This document shows, piece by piece, positions 7,159 to 14,121 of a stretch of 26,397 nucleotides of DNA (positions within the stretch are counted from its first letter, which is position 1; each line of letters opens with the position of its first letter). This stretch comes from an uncultured bacterium (GTDB lineage Bacteria > Cyanobacteriota > Vampirovibrionia > Gastranaerophilales > Gastranaerophilaceae): the NCBI GenBank assembly GCA_948684385.1, contig CAPQCU010000022.1:1-26397 (forward strand), read 5' to 3'. The notes under the pieces are model-generated. The model saw nothing but the letters and a program-made list of their open reading frames with translations, was not told where the DNA came from and did not search any database. The position numbers and the translations under genes were made by a program.

Positions 7159-7722
7159 CTATATTTTCATGCTGCCTGATGGTTGAGGGCGGTTATCAAG
7201 ATATTTTTTCTGCATGTTTGAAGCCATTGAATTACGGATAACAGGAGTTACAATGTTTGAAGAGAAAATACTTGCTCCAACTGTTGCCATTGTTGTTGCA
7301 TAGTTTTTATAAGCATAATAGGATTCTTTAGGAAATTTAGGTTCATTTTTTAAGACTTCATCTAAATCCAGAGAAAGCTTACCGACTTTGTCTCCGTATA
7401 AGTCTTTATTTTTGTTAAGGAAATCTCTGACTTTTTGAGGCGCTATTTTACCTGTTGAAGCCATTTTTGAGACAAGTTTTTTTGTTAACTGGGTGATAAG
7501 GAAAAATGCACTGATATTTACAATTGCATCAGAAATTTCTTGCGGTACAAGAAAGCTTTTTTGTTCTTTAGGTATTTTAGGGTTAAATAAAACTGCGCCA
7601 ACCTGAGCAAGAGATGATAATCCCCAGCCGATTGTACCTGTCATTACGAGCATTGTAGCAGTATTTTTTTTGAAATTCTGATAAACCCATTCAAGGCTTT
7701 TTTGGAGGACATTGTTACTCAT
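7159..7722 (-). CDS. Unknown membrane protein, 187 aa
   Basis: Not recognised as a named family. A 187-residue basic protein with hydrophobic segments at about 22-45 (MLVMTGTIGWGLSSLAQVGA), 64-82 (ISDAIVNISAFFLITQL) and 141-162, separated by a charged middle region rich in Lys and Asp (FLNKNKDLYGDKVGK). The start has a strong GGAGG. Its first 8 bp overlap the end of the upstream 197-residue gene, so the two are surely translated as a pair and may interact in the membrane. It is probably lineage-specific; similar small membrane proteins occur at 7715, 23603 and 24085. Confidence 0.75.
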   Translation of the reverse strand: MSNNVLQKSLEWVYQNFKKNTATMLVMTGTIGWGLSSLAQVGAVLFNPKIPKEQKSFLVPQEISDAIVNISAFFLITQLTKKLVSKMASTGKIAPQKVRDFLNKNKDLYGDKVGKLSLDLDEVLKNEPKFPKESYYAYKNYATTMATVGASIFSSNIVTPVIRNSMASNMQKKYLDNRPQPSGSMKI

Positions 7723-8308
7723 CTTTGACCTCCGTTTTTTCGTTCAGATAATTTGTAAGAAACGCAGTAAGCGGAGCATCAAAAGCAAAGTTTGTAAAGC
7801 ACATTGCTCCAAGAGCAATAGACATCGCAAGCGCGCTTCTATAGTTCTTTAAGAACTTAGGGTTTTGTGCAATTTCGTTTAAAAATTTTTTAGGAAGAAG
7901 TGCTTTGCTAAGTTTTGAGTTACCATTCATATTTGTCATTGCTAAAATAGCTTTATAAATAGGTCCTCTGACAACAAACATTCCGACACCTGTACCGGCA
8001 AGAATTTTTGCTATTGTTCTGTTTCTGGAGACACGTCTGGTTTCTTTATCGACTTTATGGTTATGGTAATCGATTGCTGGCTGGGTAAGAAGTGCAGTGA
8101 CTCCCATTATTCCTCTGTTTTCAGCAGGGCGTGACATAAATCCGTCTATTTGCTCCCATGCTTCTATTTTTTTAGCTGATTCTTTAACAGTATGTTGAGG
8201 TATAGCGTCAATCGCTTTCTGGCTGACCCTTCTTTTTACGGAATTCCAAAAGCTATTATTCGGTTTTCCTTGCATTGAAATACTATTATTTATCGGCTGT
8301 ATATTCAT
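7715..8308 (-). CDS. Unknown membrane protein, 197 aa, with polar N-terminal tag
   Basis: Not recognised. A 197-residue basic protein. A polar N-terminus (MNIQPINNSISMQGKP) precedes a positively charged region, then hydrophobic segments at about 97-120 (ILAGTGVGMFVVRGP) and 156-185 (ALAMSIALGAMCFTNFAF). Asn-rich starts ending in a hydrophobic-x-Gly-Lys/Arg motif are, from memory, common in proteins of this bacterial lineage; that is an impression, not a search result. An AGGAAG-like site precedes the ATG. It is the first gene of a two-gene unit with the 187-residue protein. A pair of palindromes 48-72 bp upstream could be operator sites. Confidence 0.7.
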   Translation of the reverse strand: MNIQPINNSISMQGKPNNSFWNSVKRRVSQKAIDAIPQHTVKESAKKIEAWEQIDGFMSRPAENRGIMGVTALLTQPAIDYHNHKVDKETRRVSRNRTIAKILAGTGVGMFVVRGPIYKAILAMTNMNGNSKLSKALLPKKFLNEIAQNPKFLKNYRSALAMSIALGAMCFTNFAFDAPLTAFLTNYLNEKTEVKDE

Positions 8309-8355
8309 AACACTTCTTCCTGCAAGTATAAAACAACTGAAGCTTAAAAATTGAC

Positions 8356-8380
8356 TTGTATATACAAATTGTTACAATTT
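8356..8380. promoter_or_regulatory. Two overlapping perfect palindromes (possible operators)
   Basis: TTGTATATACAA (8356-8367) is a perfect 12-bp palindrome. AAATTGTTACAATTT (8366-8380) has perfect 7-bp arms around a central T. They lie upstream of the minus-strand membrane-protein pair, at the position expected for an operator. No regulator can be assigned. Confidence 0.35.
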
Positions 8381-8390
8381 TTTTACAAAA

Positions 8391-8569
8391 GGGGGGTAAA
8401 TATATATTTAGTTGGATTTAAGGCTACAGGTTTAACATATGGGGGAGGAGGGTAAATATATATTAAGCTTGTAGTCACTAATACCAACTTGGCAGTGTGT
8501 CTACTCATTTACCCCAACCGGTAAGACGTTAAACTGGTAGTCACAATGCCCCCCCATGCATTTACCCCC
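8391..8569. repeat. Cluster of GGGTAAAT repeat units in both orientations
   Basis: The main content of the 549-bp gene-free stretch 8309-8857. Two plus-strand GGGTAAAT edges lie at 8394 and 8450, and two minus-strand edges (ATTTACCC) end near 8516 and 8567. Between the outer edges the GGCTAC or TGACTAC and TTTAAC or CTTAA anchors of the 52-bp unit recur. The whole block is flanked by inverted GGGGGTAAAT ends, and the central piece is itself bounded by GGGTAAAT and ATTTACCC. Spacing is about 51-56 bp; edges are given to within a few bases. The left edge follows the palindromes and the right edge abuts a minus-strand terminator. Confidence 0.65.
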
Positions 8570-8576
8570 GTAGCAC

Positions 8577-8611
8577 AAAAAAAAGCTATGAACTTTTTAT
8601 CGTGCATAGCT
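8577..8611 (-). terminator. Minus-strand Rho-independent terminator without an obvious gene
   Basis: Read on the minus strand, AGCTATG and CATAGCT form a 7-bp stem (8611-8605 with 8590-8584) around a 14-nt loop. A run of eight T follows, then a TGTGCTACGG linker into a repeat copy. No minus-strand gene precedes it: upstream on that strand lies only 8612-8857 and then the oppositely oriented VKOR gene. It may end a small RNA or an antisense transcript. Confidence 0.65.
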
Positions 8612-8814
8612 GTTGATTAGGGATATGTGTATCGTCGTTTTTTAAGGAGTATAGATATATATTAGCAGTATGCTTTTTAAATAAAATCATTAGAATGTAT
8701 GATTTTGTAACGAAATGTTAACAATTATTTCATACGTACTTTATATTGACATTTTGGACTAACCGTAAAAGAGTAGTAGTGTTAGGCATTTTTATTATTG
8801 AAAAAAGATTGTGG

Positions 8815-8820
8815 TATATT
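8815..8820 (+). promoter_or_regulatory. Extended -10 of the VKOR-queH unit
   Basis: TGG-TATATT is an extended -10 (TGnTATATT) ending 37 nt before the ATG. The leader carries GGGAG. From 8612 to 8814 I see only AT-rich sequence, including an isolated TTGACA at 8746-8751 with no matching -10. Confidence 0.45.
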
Positions 8821-8857
8821 AGAATTAGTAGAGTAGACTAGACGGGAGCATAATTGT

Positions 8858-10042
8858 ATGAATATTGATAAAAGAAAACTAACAATTCAAATTCTTGCAC
8901 TTGCGGGGCTGGGGCTGTCAATAAAGCTTGCAATGATTTATTATGTAGCAAATTACCAGCAGTACGCGCTTTCAAGTTTTTGTTCGATAAATGATTTTGT
9001 AGACTGTGATGGTGCAGCAAGAACAACCGTTTCCCAATTCTGGGGAATTCCTCTTGCTTACTGGGGAATATTCTTTTACTTGACAGTGCTTTTCCTTACA
9101 TTTGTTGATAAACTTAAACAGCTTAGATTTTTAAAGTTTTTGGAAGTTTTCAAAAATCCTATGTCTTACATAACTGTTCTTGGAACTATTGCGTTTGCAT
9201 GTTCAATGAACCTTGCTTATACAAGTGTCTTTAAAATACATAAACTCTGCATTCTTTGTCTGGTTACTTATTTTATTGACCTCTTGATTGCAATTATTGC
9301 ATCTTCTGGAAGGCTGCAAAACTTCTTTAGCTCGTTTAAAGATACTTATTTTGATTTTATTGACGGAGCAAAAAAATATCCTAAGACATTAGTTGTTCTT
9401 ATAATTCTTGCTGCTTCATTTTTATGCTATAGCGGTATGACTTATAATTTTGTGCCTCATATTAAGAAATCAAAATCTATTATGAAGTATCGTAACATGA
9501 CTTATAATCCATACAGAGTTAAGGGTAATACTCTTGGCGCGGAAAATGGTGATGTAGTTATTGAACTTTATTCTGACTACGTTTGTCCTCTATGCTATAT
9601 TCACAATATAATGCTTCATCAGGCAGTTAAAGAGTTTTCAAACGTAAAAGTTGTTCACCACAACTTCCCGTTTGATAAACAGTGCAATCCTTATATTAAT
9701 GTTAATATGCATCCGGGTGCATGCTTTATGTCTAAAGGTGCTATTGCAGCCCGTGCGCAAAACAATTACTGGGAAATGAGTTCACTTCTTTACGAAAAAC
9801 AGCCCAAAAATATGGACGACATGCTTAAGCTTGCTGATGAGCTTGGCTTTGATAAAGATAAGTTTGTTGAAGATTTTAACTCTCAAGCAACAGCTGATGA
9901 AATTTCACGTGAGCTTAAGAAAACTCAGGAGCTGGATTTGGATGCGACACCTACAATGTTTATAAACGGTGATAAAGTTGTCGGAGTTAAGCCGTATTAT
10001 ACGCTTAAGGAAATGTTAGTTGAGCATGGAGCAAAAAAATAA
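8858..10042 (+). CDS. VKOR-thioredoxin-fold fusion, disulfide-bond-forming enzyme
   Basis: A 394-residue fusion. Residues 1-200 form a vitamin K epoxide reductase domain with several membrane helices: the loop cysteines Cys42 and Cys50 (SFCSINDFVDCDG), a WGIPLAYWG helix, and the quinone-reducing CILC at 131-134. Residues about 225-394 are a DsbA/thioredoxin domain with CPLC at 243-246, a cis-Pro TPTMF motif near 365, and two further cysteines (QCN, GACF). This architecture is known from cyanobacteria, where electrons pass from protein thiols through the thioredoxin domain and VKOR to quinone, introducing disulfides in the periplasm. The presence of both redox pairs indicates an intact enzyme. 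It overlaps queH, whose start lies inside its last codons. Confidence 0.92.
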   Translation: MNIDKRKLTIQILALAGLGLSIKLAMIYYVANYQQYALSSFCSINDFVDCDGAARTTVSQFWGIPLAYWGIFFYLTVLFLTFVDKLKQLRFLKFLEVFKNPMSYITVLGTIAFACSMNLAYTSVFKIHKLCILCLVTYFIDLLIAIIASSGRLQNFFSSFKDTYFDFIDGAKKYPKTLVVLIILAASFLCYSGMTYNFVPHIKKSKSIMKYRNMTYNPYRVKGNTLGAENGDVVIELYSDYVCPLCYIHNIMLHQAVKEFSNVKVVHHNFPFDKQCNPYINVNMHPGACFMSKGAIAARAQNNYWEMSSLLYEKQPKNMDDMLKLADELGFDKDKFVEDFNSQATADEISRELKKTQELDLDATPTMFINGDKVVGVKPYYTLKEMLVEHGAKK

Positions 10043-10568
10043 TTTAAAAAAAATATTATTGCATGCCTGCTGCGGCATCTGTTCGGGATATCCCATTTCT
10101 TTATTAAAGGAAATGGGATATGACCCTGTTGTTTATTTTTGTAACCCTAATCTTGATACGGAAGAAGAGTTTGAGCGTAGACTTAAGGCTCAAAAGATTG
10201 TTTGCATGTATCACTGGGTTGATTTGATTGTTGAAGATTACCGGCATGAAGATTTTCTTGCTGTTTCGAAGGGGATGGAAAACGAACCGGAACGAGGTCA
10301 AAGATGTGATAAATGTATTGAACTTCGATTACGCCGGACTGCAGACAAAGCGCGTGAGCTTGGTATAAGTTGTTTTACGACTTCTCTTGTGATTAGTCCG
10401 CACAAAAACTTTCAGCGAATTACCGAAATTGCAAAAAGTGTTGCAGGTGATTTGGAGTATATTGCTATTGATTTCAAGAAAAAAGACGGTTTTTTAAGGA
10501 CGAATAAACTCTCTAAAGAGCTTGGAATTTATCGCCAGAATTATTGCGGCTGCGAATGGGGTAAATGA
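10026..10568 (+). CDS. queH: Epoxyqueuosine reductase QueH
   Basis: A 180-residue enzyme of the QueH (formerly DUF208) family, which reduces epoxyqueuosine to queuosine in tRNA as the last step of queuosine synthesis. It uses iron-sulfur and metal cysteines in place of the cobalamin of QueG. The motifs are present: LLHACCGIC (Cys pair near residue 15), YFCNPNLD, RCDKCIELRL, TTSLVISPHKN and a terminal YCGC. I prefer ATG 10026 to an in-frame TTG at 10020. It overlaps the VKOR gene by 17 bp. The last two sense codons and the TGA stop (GGT AAA TGA) are supplied by a copy of the intergenic repeat, so the C-terminal GK is probably repeat-derived. Confidence 0.92.
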   Translation: MEQKNNLKKILLHACCGICSGYPISLLKEMGYDPVVYFCNPNLDTEEEFERRLKAQKIVCMYHWVDLIVEDYRHEDFLAVSKGMENEPERGQRCDKCIELRLRRTADKARELGISCFTTSLVISPHKNFQRITEIAKSVAGDLEYIAIDFKKKDGFLRTNKLSKELGIYRQNYCGCEWGK

Positions 10569-10592
10569 ACGGGCTGGTTTTGGGACTACAAG
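10559..10592 (+). repeat. 52-bp intergenic repeat, partial copy at queH stop
   Basis: GGGTAAATG starts inside the queH coding sequence and contains its stop. GGGCTGG and GGGACTACA follow at the family offsets, with one base deleted relative to the copy at 5836. Similarity fades after about 34 bp where a hairpin begins. Confidence 0.7.
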
Positions 10593-10599
10593 AAAGTAG

Positions 10600-10616
10600 G
10601 TTGGGTGAAATCCAAC
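10600..10616. repeat. Small palindrome between convergent genes
   Basis: GTTGG (10600-10604) and CCAAC (10612-10616) form a short hairpin between queH and the convergent winged-helix gene. No good T-run follows in either direction, so it is at most a weak terminator. Confidence 0.35.
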
Positions 10617-10617
10617 G

Positions 10618-10932
10618 CTAATAAGTAAAATATTTATCAAAATCCACATCTTCAAAATTGCATAAGAGGTGAAAAATTTCGTCGTCATCATCAAGACGTT
10701 GGAAGTTGTACTCGTCAAAAAGCCAGTACTTAGGATTAATTCCTTTTACACGTACGATATTTTTATCTTTTAAAATTTGCAGCTTTTTTTTAACGATTTC
10801 AAGCGGAATGCCGACAAGCTTTGCCAGCTCAACAGCGGTTATTCCGTCTTTGTGGCTGTATTTTTCAGGGGTAAGGAACATGAGTTCCAGCCCTACCATT
10901 TTTAAACTTATATCTTCAGCTTCCGAACTCAT
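10618..10932 (-). CDS. Winged-helix DNA-binding protein
   Basis: A 104-residue protein. Residues about 28-70 read as a winged helix: DGITAVELAKLVGIP, then EIVKKKLQILKDKNIVRVKG, ending in a wing-like beta pair. The tail after 78 is very acidic (RLDDDDEIFHLL, FEDVDFDKYF). It is probably a transcription factor of unknown target. The promoter is textbook (TTGATT, 17 bp, TATAAT) and only 6 nt from the ATG, with no ribosome-binding site, so the message should be leaderless. Its start region faces the MFS gene promoter across 84 bp, making that exporter a possible target; this is a guess from position only. Confidence 0.75.
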   Translation of the reverse strand: MSSEAEDISLKMVGLELMFLTPEKYSHKDGITAVELAKLVGIPLEIVKKKLQILKDKNIVRVKGINPKYWLFDEYNFQRLDDDDEIFHLLCNFEDVDFDKYFTY

Positions 10933-10938
10933 GCACTT

Positions 10939-10967
10939 ATTATAGCACTTTGTGCTTCATTAATCAA
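10939..10967 (-). promoter_or_regulatory. Strong promoter of the winged-helix gene, predicted leaderless
   Basis: TTGATT (10967-10962), exactly 17 bp, TATAAT (10944-10939), then AAGTGC and the ATG at 10932. The predicted +1 coincides with the start codon. Confidence 0.7.
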
Positions 10968-11002
10968 TTATTCAGGTACTGGCAGCTTTTTATTTTTTAA
11001 GC

Positions 11003-11008
11003 TAAAAT
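11003..11008 (+). promoter_or_regulatory. -10 element of the MFS gene
   Basis: TAAAAT lies 8 nt before the ATG at 11017. No Shine-Dalgarno and no good -35 is seen, so a leaderless or near-leaderless message is suggested. Confidence 0.35.
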
Positions 11009-11016
11009 GTTTAATT

Positions 11017-12186
11017 ATGGATAAGGGGATACAAACAACAAAAAAAGCTATAATCTGGCTATGCCTTGCGCACCTGTTTGCAGATGTGTACAGCGGCTTT
11101 CTTAACCCTATTATGCCTTTCATTGCTTCAAAACTCGGGTTCTCTATGGCAGTTGCGACTGTGATAATAAGTATTTCGCACATTTGCTCTTCTATGCTAC
11201 AGCCGATTTTCGGTTTCTTTGCGGATAATATGCTTAAGAGGTTTTTTATTTTCTGGGGATTGATTTTAATCTCTCTTTTTATCCCGCTTGCACCTTTAGC
11301 ACCGAATGTTCCGCTTCTTCTTGTATGTATGATACTTGGAAGCCTTGGAGGAAGCTTTTTTCATCCGCAATCACTCGGGTTTGTAAACTATTTTTCTAAA
11401 GAGAATTGCTCTTCTAATATGGGAATTTTTATAAGTATGGGCTCTCTGGGATTTGCATTCGGGCCTCTGCTTGCGGCTTTGATTACCCAGATGCACGGAC
11501 TCGATTTAATTTCTTATACTTCATTATTTGGACTTGTTCTTGCAGGGTTAATGTTTGTTTGTGTTCCGAAACTTTCAACAACACAGCCAAAACCTGAACA
11601 TAAAGATTTTGTTCGTTCGTTTAAAGAAATATTGTCAAACAGACAAATGAATTATCTTATGTTGATTTCTATGATGAAATCACTGATTACAAACAGCTCT
11701 TGTATTTTGCTTCCTTTCTTGTGGAAATCTATGGACTATTCACCTCTTTATATCGGCTTTGCACTATTCCTTTTCGTATTTGCCGGTGCAATCGGCTCGT
11801 TTTTAAGTCCTAAAGCAGAGAGAAGATACGGCTCAAAAGCAGTGGTTTATTTCTCTATGTGGGCAACTTTCCCGATGATGATTTTGTTCGGTCTGATTTA
11901 TAAATCATATCCTGCGCTGTCTCTTGCGGTATTTTTCATAATCGGTTTTACGACAATGCTTGCCCAGCCGGTTACTATGGTGTGGGCGCAGCGAACTTTG
12001 CCTGAGTATAAGAGTATTGTTGCAGGGTTTATTAACGGCTTCTGCTGGGGAGTTGTCGCACTCTGTATGTCTATGCTGGGCGCTGTTGCAGAGAAATTCG
12101 GTATTATGCATGTTTTGATTGTGTTAAGTATTCTTCCTGTTTTTGCGTCTTATTTTGTAAGATATCTGGAAGTAAAAAATAATTAG
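11017..12186 (+). CDS. MFS exporter, fosmidomycin-resistance (Fsr)-like
   Basis: A 389-residue major facilitator protein with about 12 membrane helices. The early sequence HLFADVYSGFLNPIMPFI, the loop between helices 2 and 3 (GFFADNMLKR, a degenerate motif A) and GSLGGSFFHPQSLGFV match the Fsr group, where a Phe-His-Pro in helix 4 is characteristic. Known Fsr proteins export fosmidomycin in E. coli by proton antiport. The natural substrate here is unknown. It is transcribed alone or reads on into the LptF/G gene 38 bp downstream, which has its own TATAAT. No ribosome-binding site is visible. Confidence 0.82.
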   Translation: MDKGIQTTKKAIIWLCLAHLFADVYSGFLNPIMPFIASKLGFSMAVATVIISISHICSSMLQPIFGFFADNMLKRFFIFWGLILISLFIPLAPLAPNVPLLLVCMILGSLGGSFFHPQSLGFVNYFSKENCSSNMGIFISMGSLGFAFGPLLAALITQMHGLDLISYTSLFGLVLAGLMFVCVPKLSTTQPKPEHKDFVRSFKEILSNRQMNYLMLISMMKSLITNSSCILLPFLWKSMDYSPLYIGFALFLFVFAGAIGSFLSPKAERRYGSKAVVYFSMWATFPMMILFGLIYKSYPALSLAVFFIIGFTTMLAQPVTMVWAQRTLPEYKSIVAGFINGFCWGVVALCMSMLGAVAEKFGIMHVLIVLSILPVFASYFVRYLEVKNN

Positions 12187-12206
12187 AATTTTTTGCCCGT
12201 TTAGAG

Positions 12207-12212
12207 TATAAT
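12207..12212 (+). promoter_or_regulatory. -10 element of the LptF/G gene
   Basis: Perfect TATAAT 12 nt before the ATG at 12225. This predicts a leader of about 5 nt, too short for an effective Shine-Dalgarno. No clear -35. Confidence 0.45.
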
Positions 12213-12224
12213 ACTTAAGAGCTT

Positions 12225-13352
12225 ATGAAAAATTTAATTAAAACTTTGATATATCAATTAAAACATTTAAAACGGCTGGATAAGTATATCTTAAAACAGG
12301 TTATTGAAATGTTTATTATGGGTGTTCTGGTATTTACGTCAATTATTTTTGCGTCAGATACGTTTATTACTCTTATTAAACAAATTTCAATGTATGGAAT
12401 TCCGTTTAAATACGCAATCTTAATGATTATTCTTCACCTTCCGGAAGTTTTTGTAATGACTATTCCGATGGGAGTTTTGCTTGCAACCGTAATGACTTTG
12501 AACGGCTTAAGCTTAAGCTCTGAAATAACAGTAATGCGTGCTTGCGGTATTGGTTTGAACCGTATTGCAAAACCTATTTTTATCTTTGCAATTGTTATGG
12601 CTTGCATAAGCTTTGTAATCAATGAAACAGTCGTTCCGTTTTCAACAAGACTTTCTACAAAGCTTGCAGGTGTAGCGTTTAGCCAGAAGAACGTTCCTGA
12701 AGGCAAGCAGAATTTTACGTTTAAAGAAACAAAAGAAAACGGATTACTTAAACGCTTGTTCTATGTCGGAGACTGCACGGATGGCGAACTGCACAATATA
12801 ACTGTGCTTGACGCGGCAAAAGAAGGCACTATTCAAATTGTTCAGGCTAGAGAAGGGGCAACTACTCCTGGCGGGTGGATTTTTGAAAAGGGTGCAATTT
12901 ACACTGTAACGGATAGCGGTAAAACGCTTGATACGACTTTGTTTGAATCTACTAATGTAAAGTTTGGTATGGACTTGACTAAAGAGCTTGATAAAAACCT
13001 TGCAAATCAGCATAATTTTATTCAACTGTGCGGTGTTCTTGCTAAATCAGATATTCCGGATAAACATGTTTTGAAGATAAGCTTATTTGATAAAATTGCT
13101 TTGCCTTTGACCACGATTGTTCTTGTGCTTATCGGGGTTCCGCTTGCGATTACTCCGCCGAGGGTCAGGTATAACAGAGGATTTCTGTTCAGTATTTTGA
13201 TTATTTTTGCTTACTACCTGATAAGAGCGCTTTCTATATCTTTCGGCGAAGCCGGCTCACTTCCTCCTGTACTTGCAGCGTTCATGCCGGATATTATACT
13301 GACTCTTGCAGGTGTGGCTTTGTATTACAGGAAAGTCTATACTATTTGCTAA
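12225..13352 (+). CDS. LptF/LptG family LPS-export permease
   Basis: A 375-residue YjgP/YjgQ-family protein. Three membrane helices lie in the N-terminal 120 residues (YILKQVIEMFIMGVLVF, AILMIILHLPEVFVMTIPMG, PIFIFAIVMACISFVINE). A periplasmic beta-rich jellyroll region follows (about 135-280), and three more helices form the C-terminus (LPLTTIVLVLIGVPLAI and onward). The LPEVFVMTIPMG and EITVMRACGIG coupling segments are conserved in the family. These permeases work with the LptB ATPase to extract lipopolysaccharide from the inner membrane. This shows a Gram-negative envelope. One such gene, not the LptF-LptG pair of Proteobacteria, is in the window; a second might be elsewhere. Two unknown membrane proteins follow, the first 10 bp downstream. 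Confidence 0.9.
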   Translation: MKNLIKTLIYQLKHLKRLDKYILKQVIEMFIMGVLVFTSIIFASDTFITLIKQISMYGIPFKYAILMIILHLPEVFVMTIPMGVLLATVMTLNGLSLSSEITVMRACGIGLNRIAKPIFIFAIVMACISFVINETVVPFSTRLSTKLAGVAFSQKNVPEGKQNFTFKETKENGLLKRLFYVGDCTDGELHNITVLDAAKEGTIQIVQAREGATTPGGWIFEKGAIYTVTDSGKTLDTTLFESTNVKFGMDLTKELDKNLANQHNFIQLCGVLAKSDIPDKHVLKISLFDKIALPLTTIVLVLIGVPLAITPPRVRYNRGFLFSILIIFAYYLIRALSISFGEAGSLPPVLAAFMPDIILTLAGVALYYRKVYTIC

Positions 13353-13362
13353 GGCGGTTTGA

Positions 13363-14121
13363 ATGGATAGAGAACGCTTAATTGTAGTTACGGTAATTCT
13401 TTTAATATATTGCTTCTCGGTATTTCCGCTTCCAACTATAATTATTACAGTAGTTTGTGCTCTGGGATATTCTTTGTTTAGAGTCGGAACTGATAAGAAT
13501 ATAGTTAATAATCGTCGGACAGAAAAGCGTATAGAGGCACTTACGACCGCGCATCCTTTTCTCGCACCTTATAAGGATATCTGGGATAATTTGAAATTGT
13601 CCAACCAACGCTGCTACTTGTGTCTGGAAAAAGGAGGTACTGTAATTAGAGGGTATGAATATGCGGTAGACGGTTCTATTTCACGCAAGTTTACAGCTAT
13701 GTATTCGAGTGTTCATAGTATGCAGGATATTTGGGATATGATATGTATGACATTTACTTATAATACAACTTATGACGGGCTGAAAGAAGCGTGCAGAATA
13801 TACAGACTGGTAATAGCAGAAGAAAATGTTAAAGAAAAAGAAGTTGTAAAGCTTGAAGAAAAACAAGAAATACAAAAAGTTGATGTAAATAACTGTACGG
13901 AAGACGAGCTTACAAATTTGCCTGGAGTTAGCGTAATTATGGCGAAGAAGGCTGTTAAGAGGCGAGAAGAAATTGGCGGATTTAAGAGTATTGGCGAGTT
14001 TTTTGCGTTTTTGAAACTTAAAATGAACATTCGTGAAAACTTGCAGGATAAGATTATCGTGAACGAGATGAAAGGAGTTAAAAGGATTGACAGATTTGAT
14101 GAGAGGAACATTGACTTATGA
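13363..14121 (+). CDS. Membrane-anchored helix-hairpin-helix (ComEA-like) protein
   Basis: A 252-residue protein. One or two hydrophobic stretches at residues 4-45 act as membrane anchor, then comes a soluble region with three cysteines (CYLCLEKGG). A helix-hairpin-helix domain lies at about 172-235: VNNCTEDELTNLPGVSVIMAKKAV continues into RREEIGGFKSIGEF (quoted in two parts). That is the DNA-binding HhH of ComEA and related proteins, but the anchor and middle are unlike ComEA, and a role in DNA uptake is not shown. AAGGCGG precedes the start, 10 bp after the LptF/G stop. The C-terminus, KRIDRFDERNIDL, is nearly repeated in the next protein. Confidence 0.75.
   Translation: MDRERLIVVTVILLIYCFSVFPLPTIIITVVCALGYSLFRVGTDKNIVNNRRTEKRIEALTTAHPFLAPYKDIWDNLKLSNQRCYLCLEKGGTVIRGYEYAVDGSISRKFTAMYSSVHSMQDIWDMICMTFTYNTTYDGLKEACRIYRLVIAEENVKEKEVVKLEEKQEIQKVDVNNCTEDELTNLPGVSVIMAKKAVKRREEIGGFKSIGEFFAFLKLKMNIRENLQDKIIVNEMKGVKRIDRFDERNIDL

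Noticed and set aside
8394..8569. CRISPR-like array
   Set aside because: Spacing is irregular, units occur in both orientations, similarity extends through the whole unit instead of repeat plus unique spacer, and no cas genes are near.
8586..8690. A 34-codon minus-strand frame ending inside the terminator stem
   Set aside because: No ribosome-binding site, the candidate -10 is only 3 nt from the ATG, composition looks random; kept only as a possible transcript ended by that terminator.
8746..8774. Consensus TTGACA as the -35 of the VKOR gene
   Set aside because: The region 16-18 bp downstream reads AAGAGT and has no -10; the extended -10 at 8815 fits better.
13363..14121. ComEA competence protein
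   Set aside because: Only the HhH domain matches; size, anchor and middle region differ and no other competence gene is adjacent.
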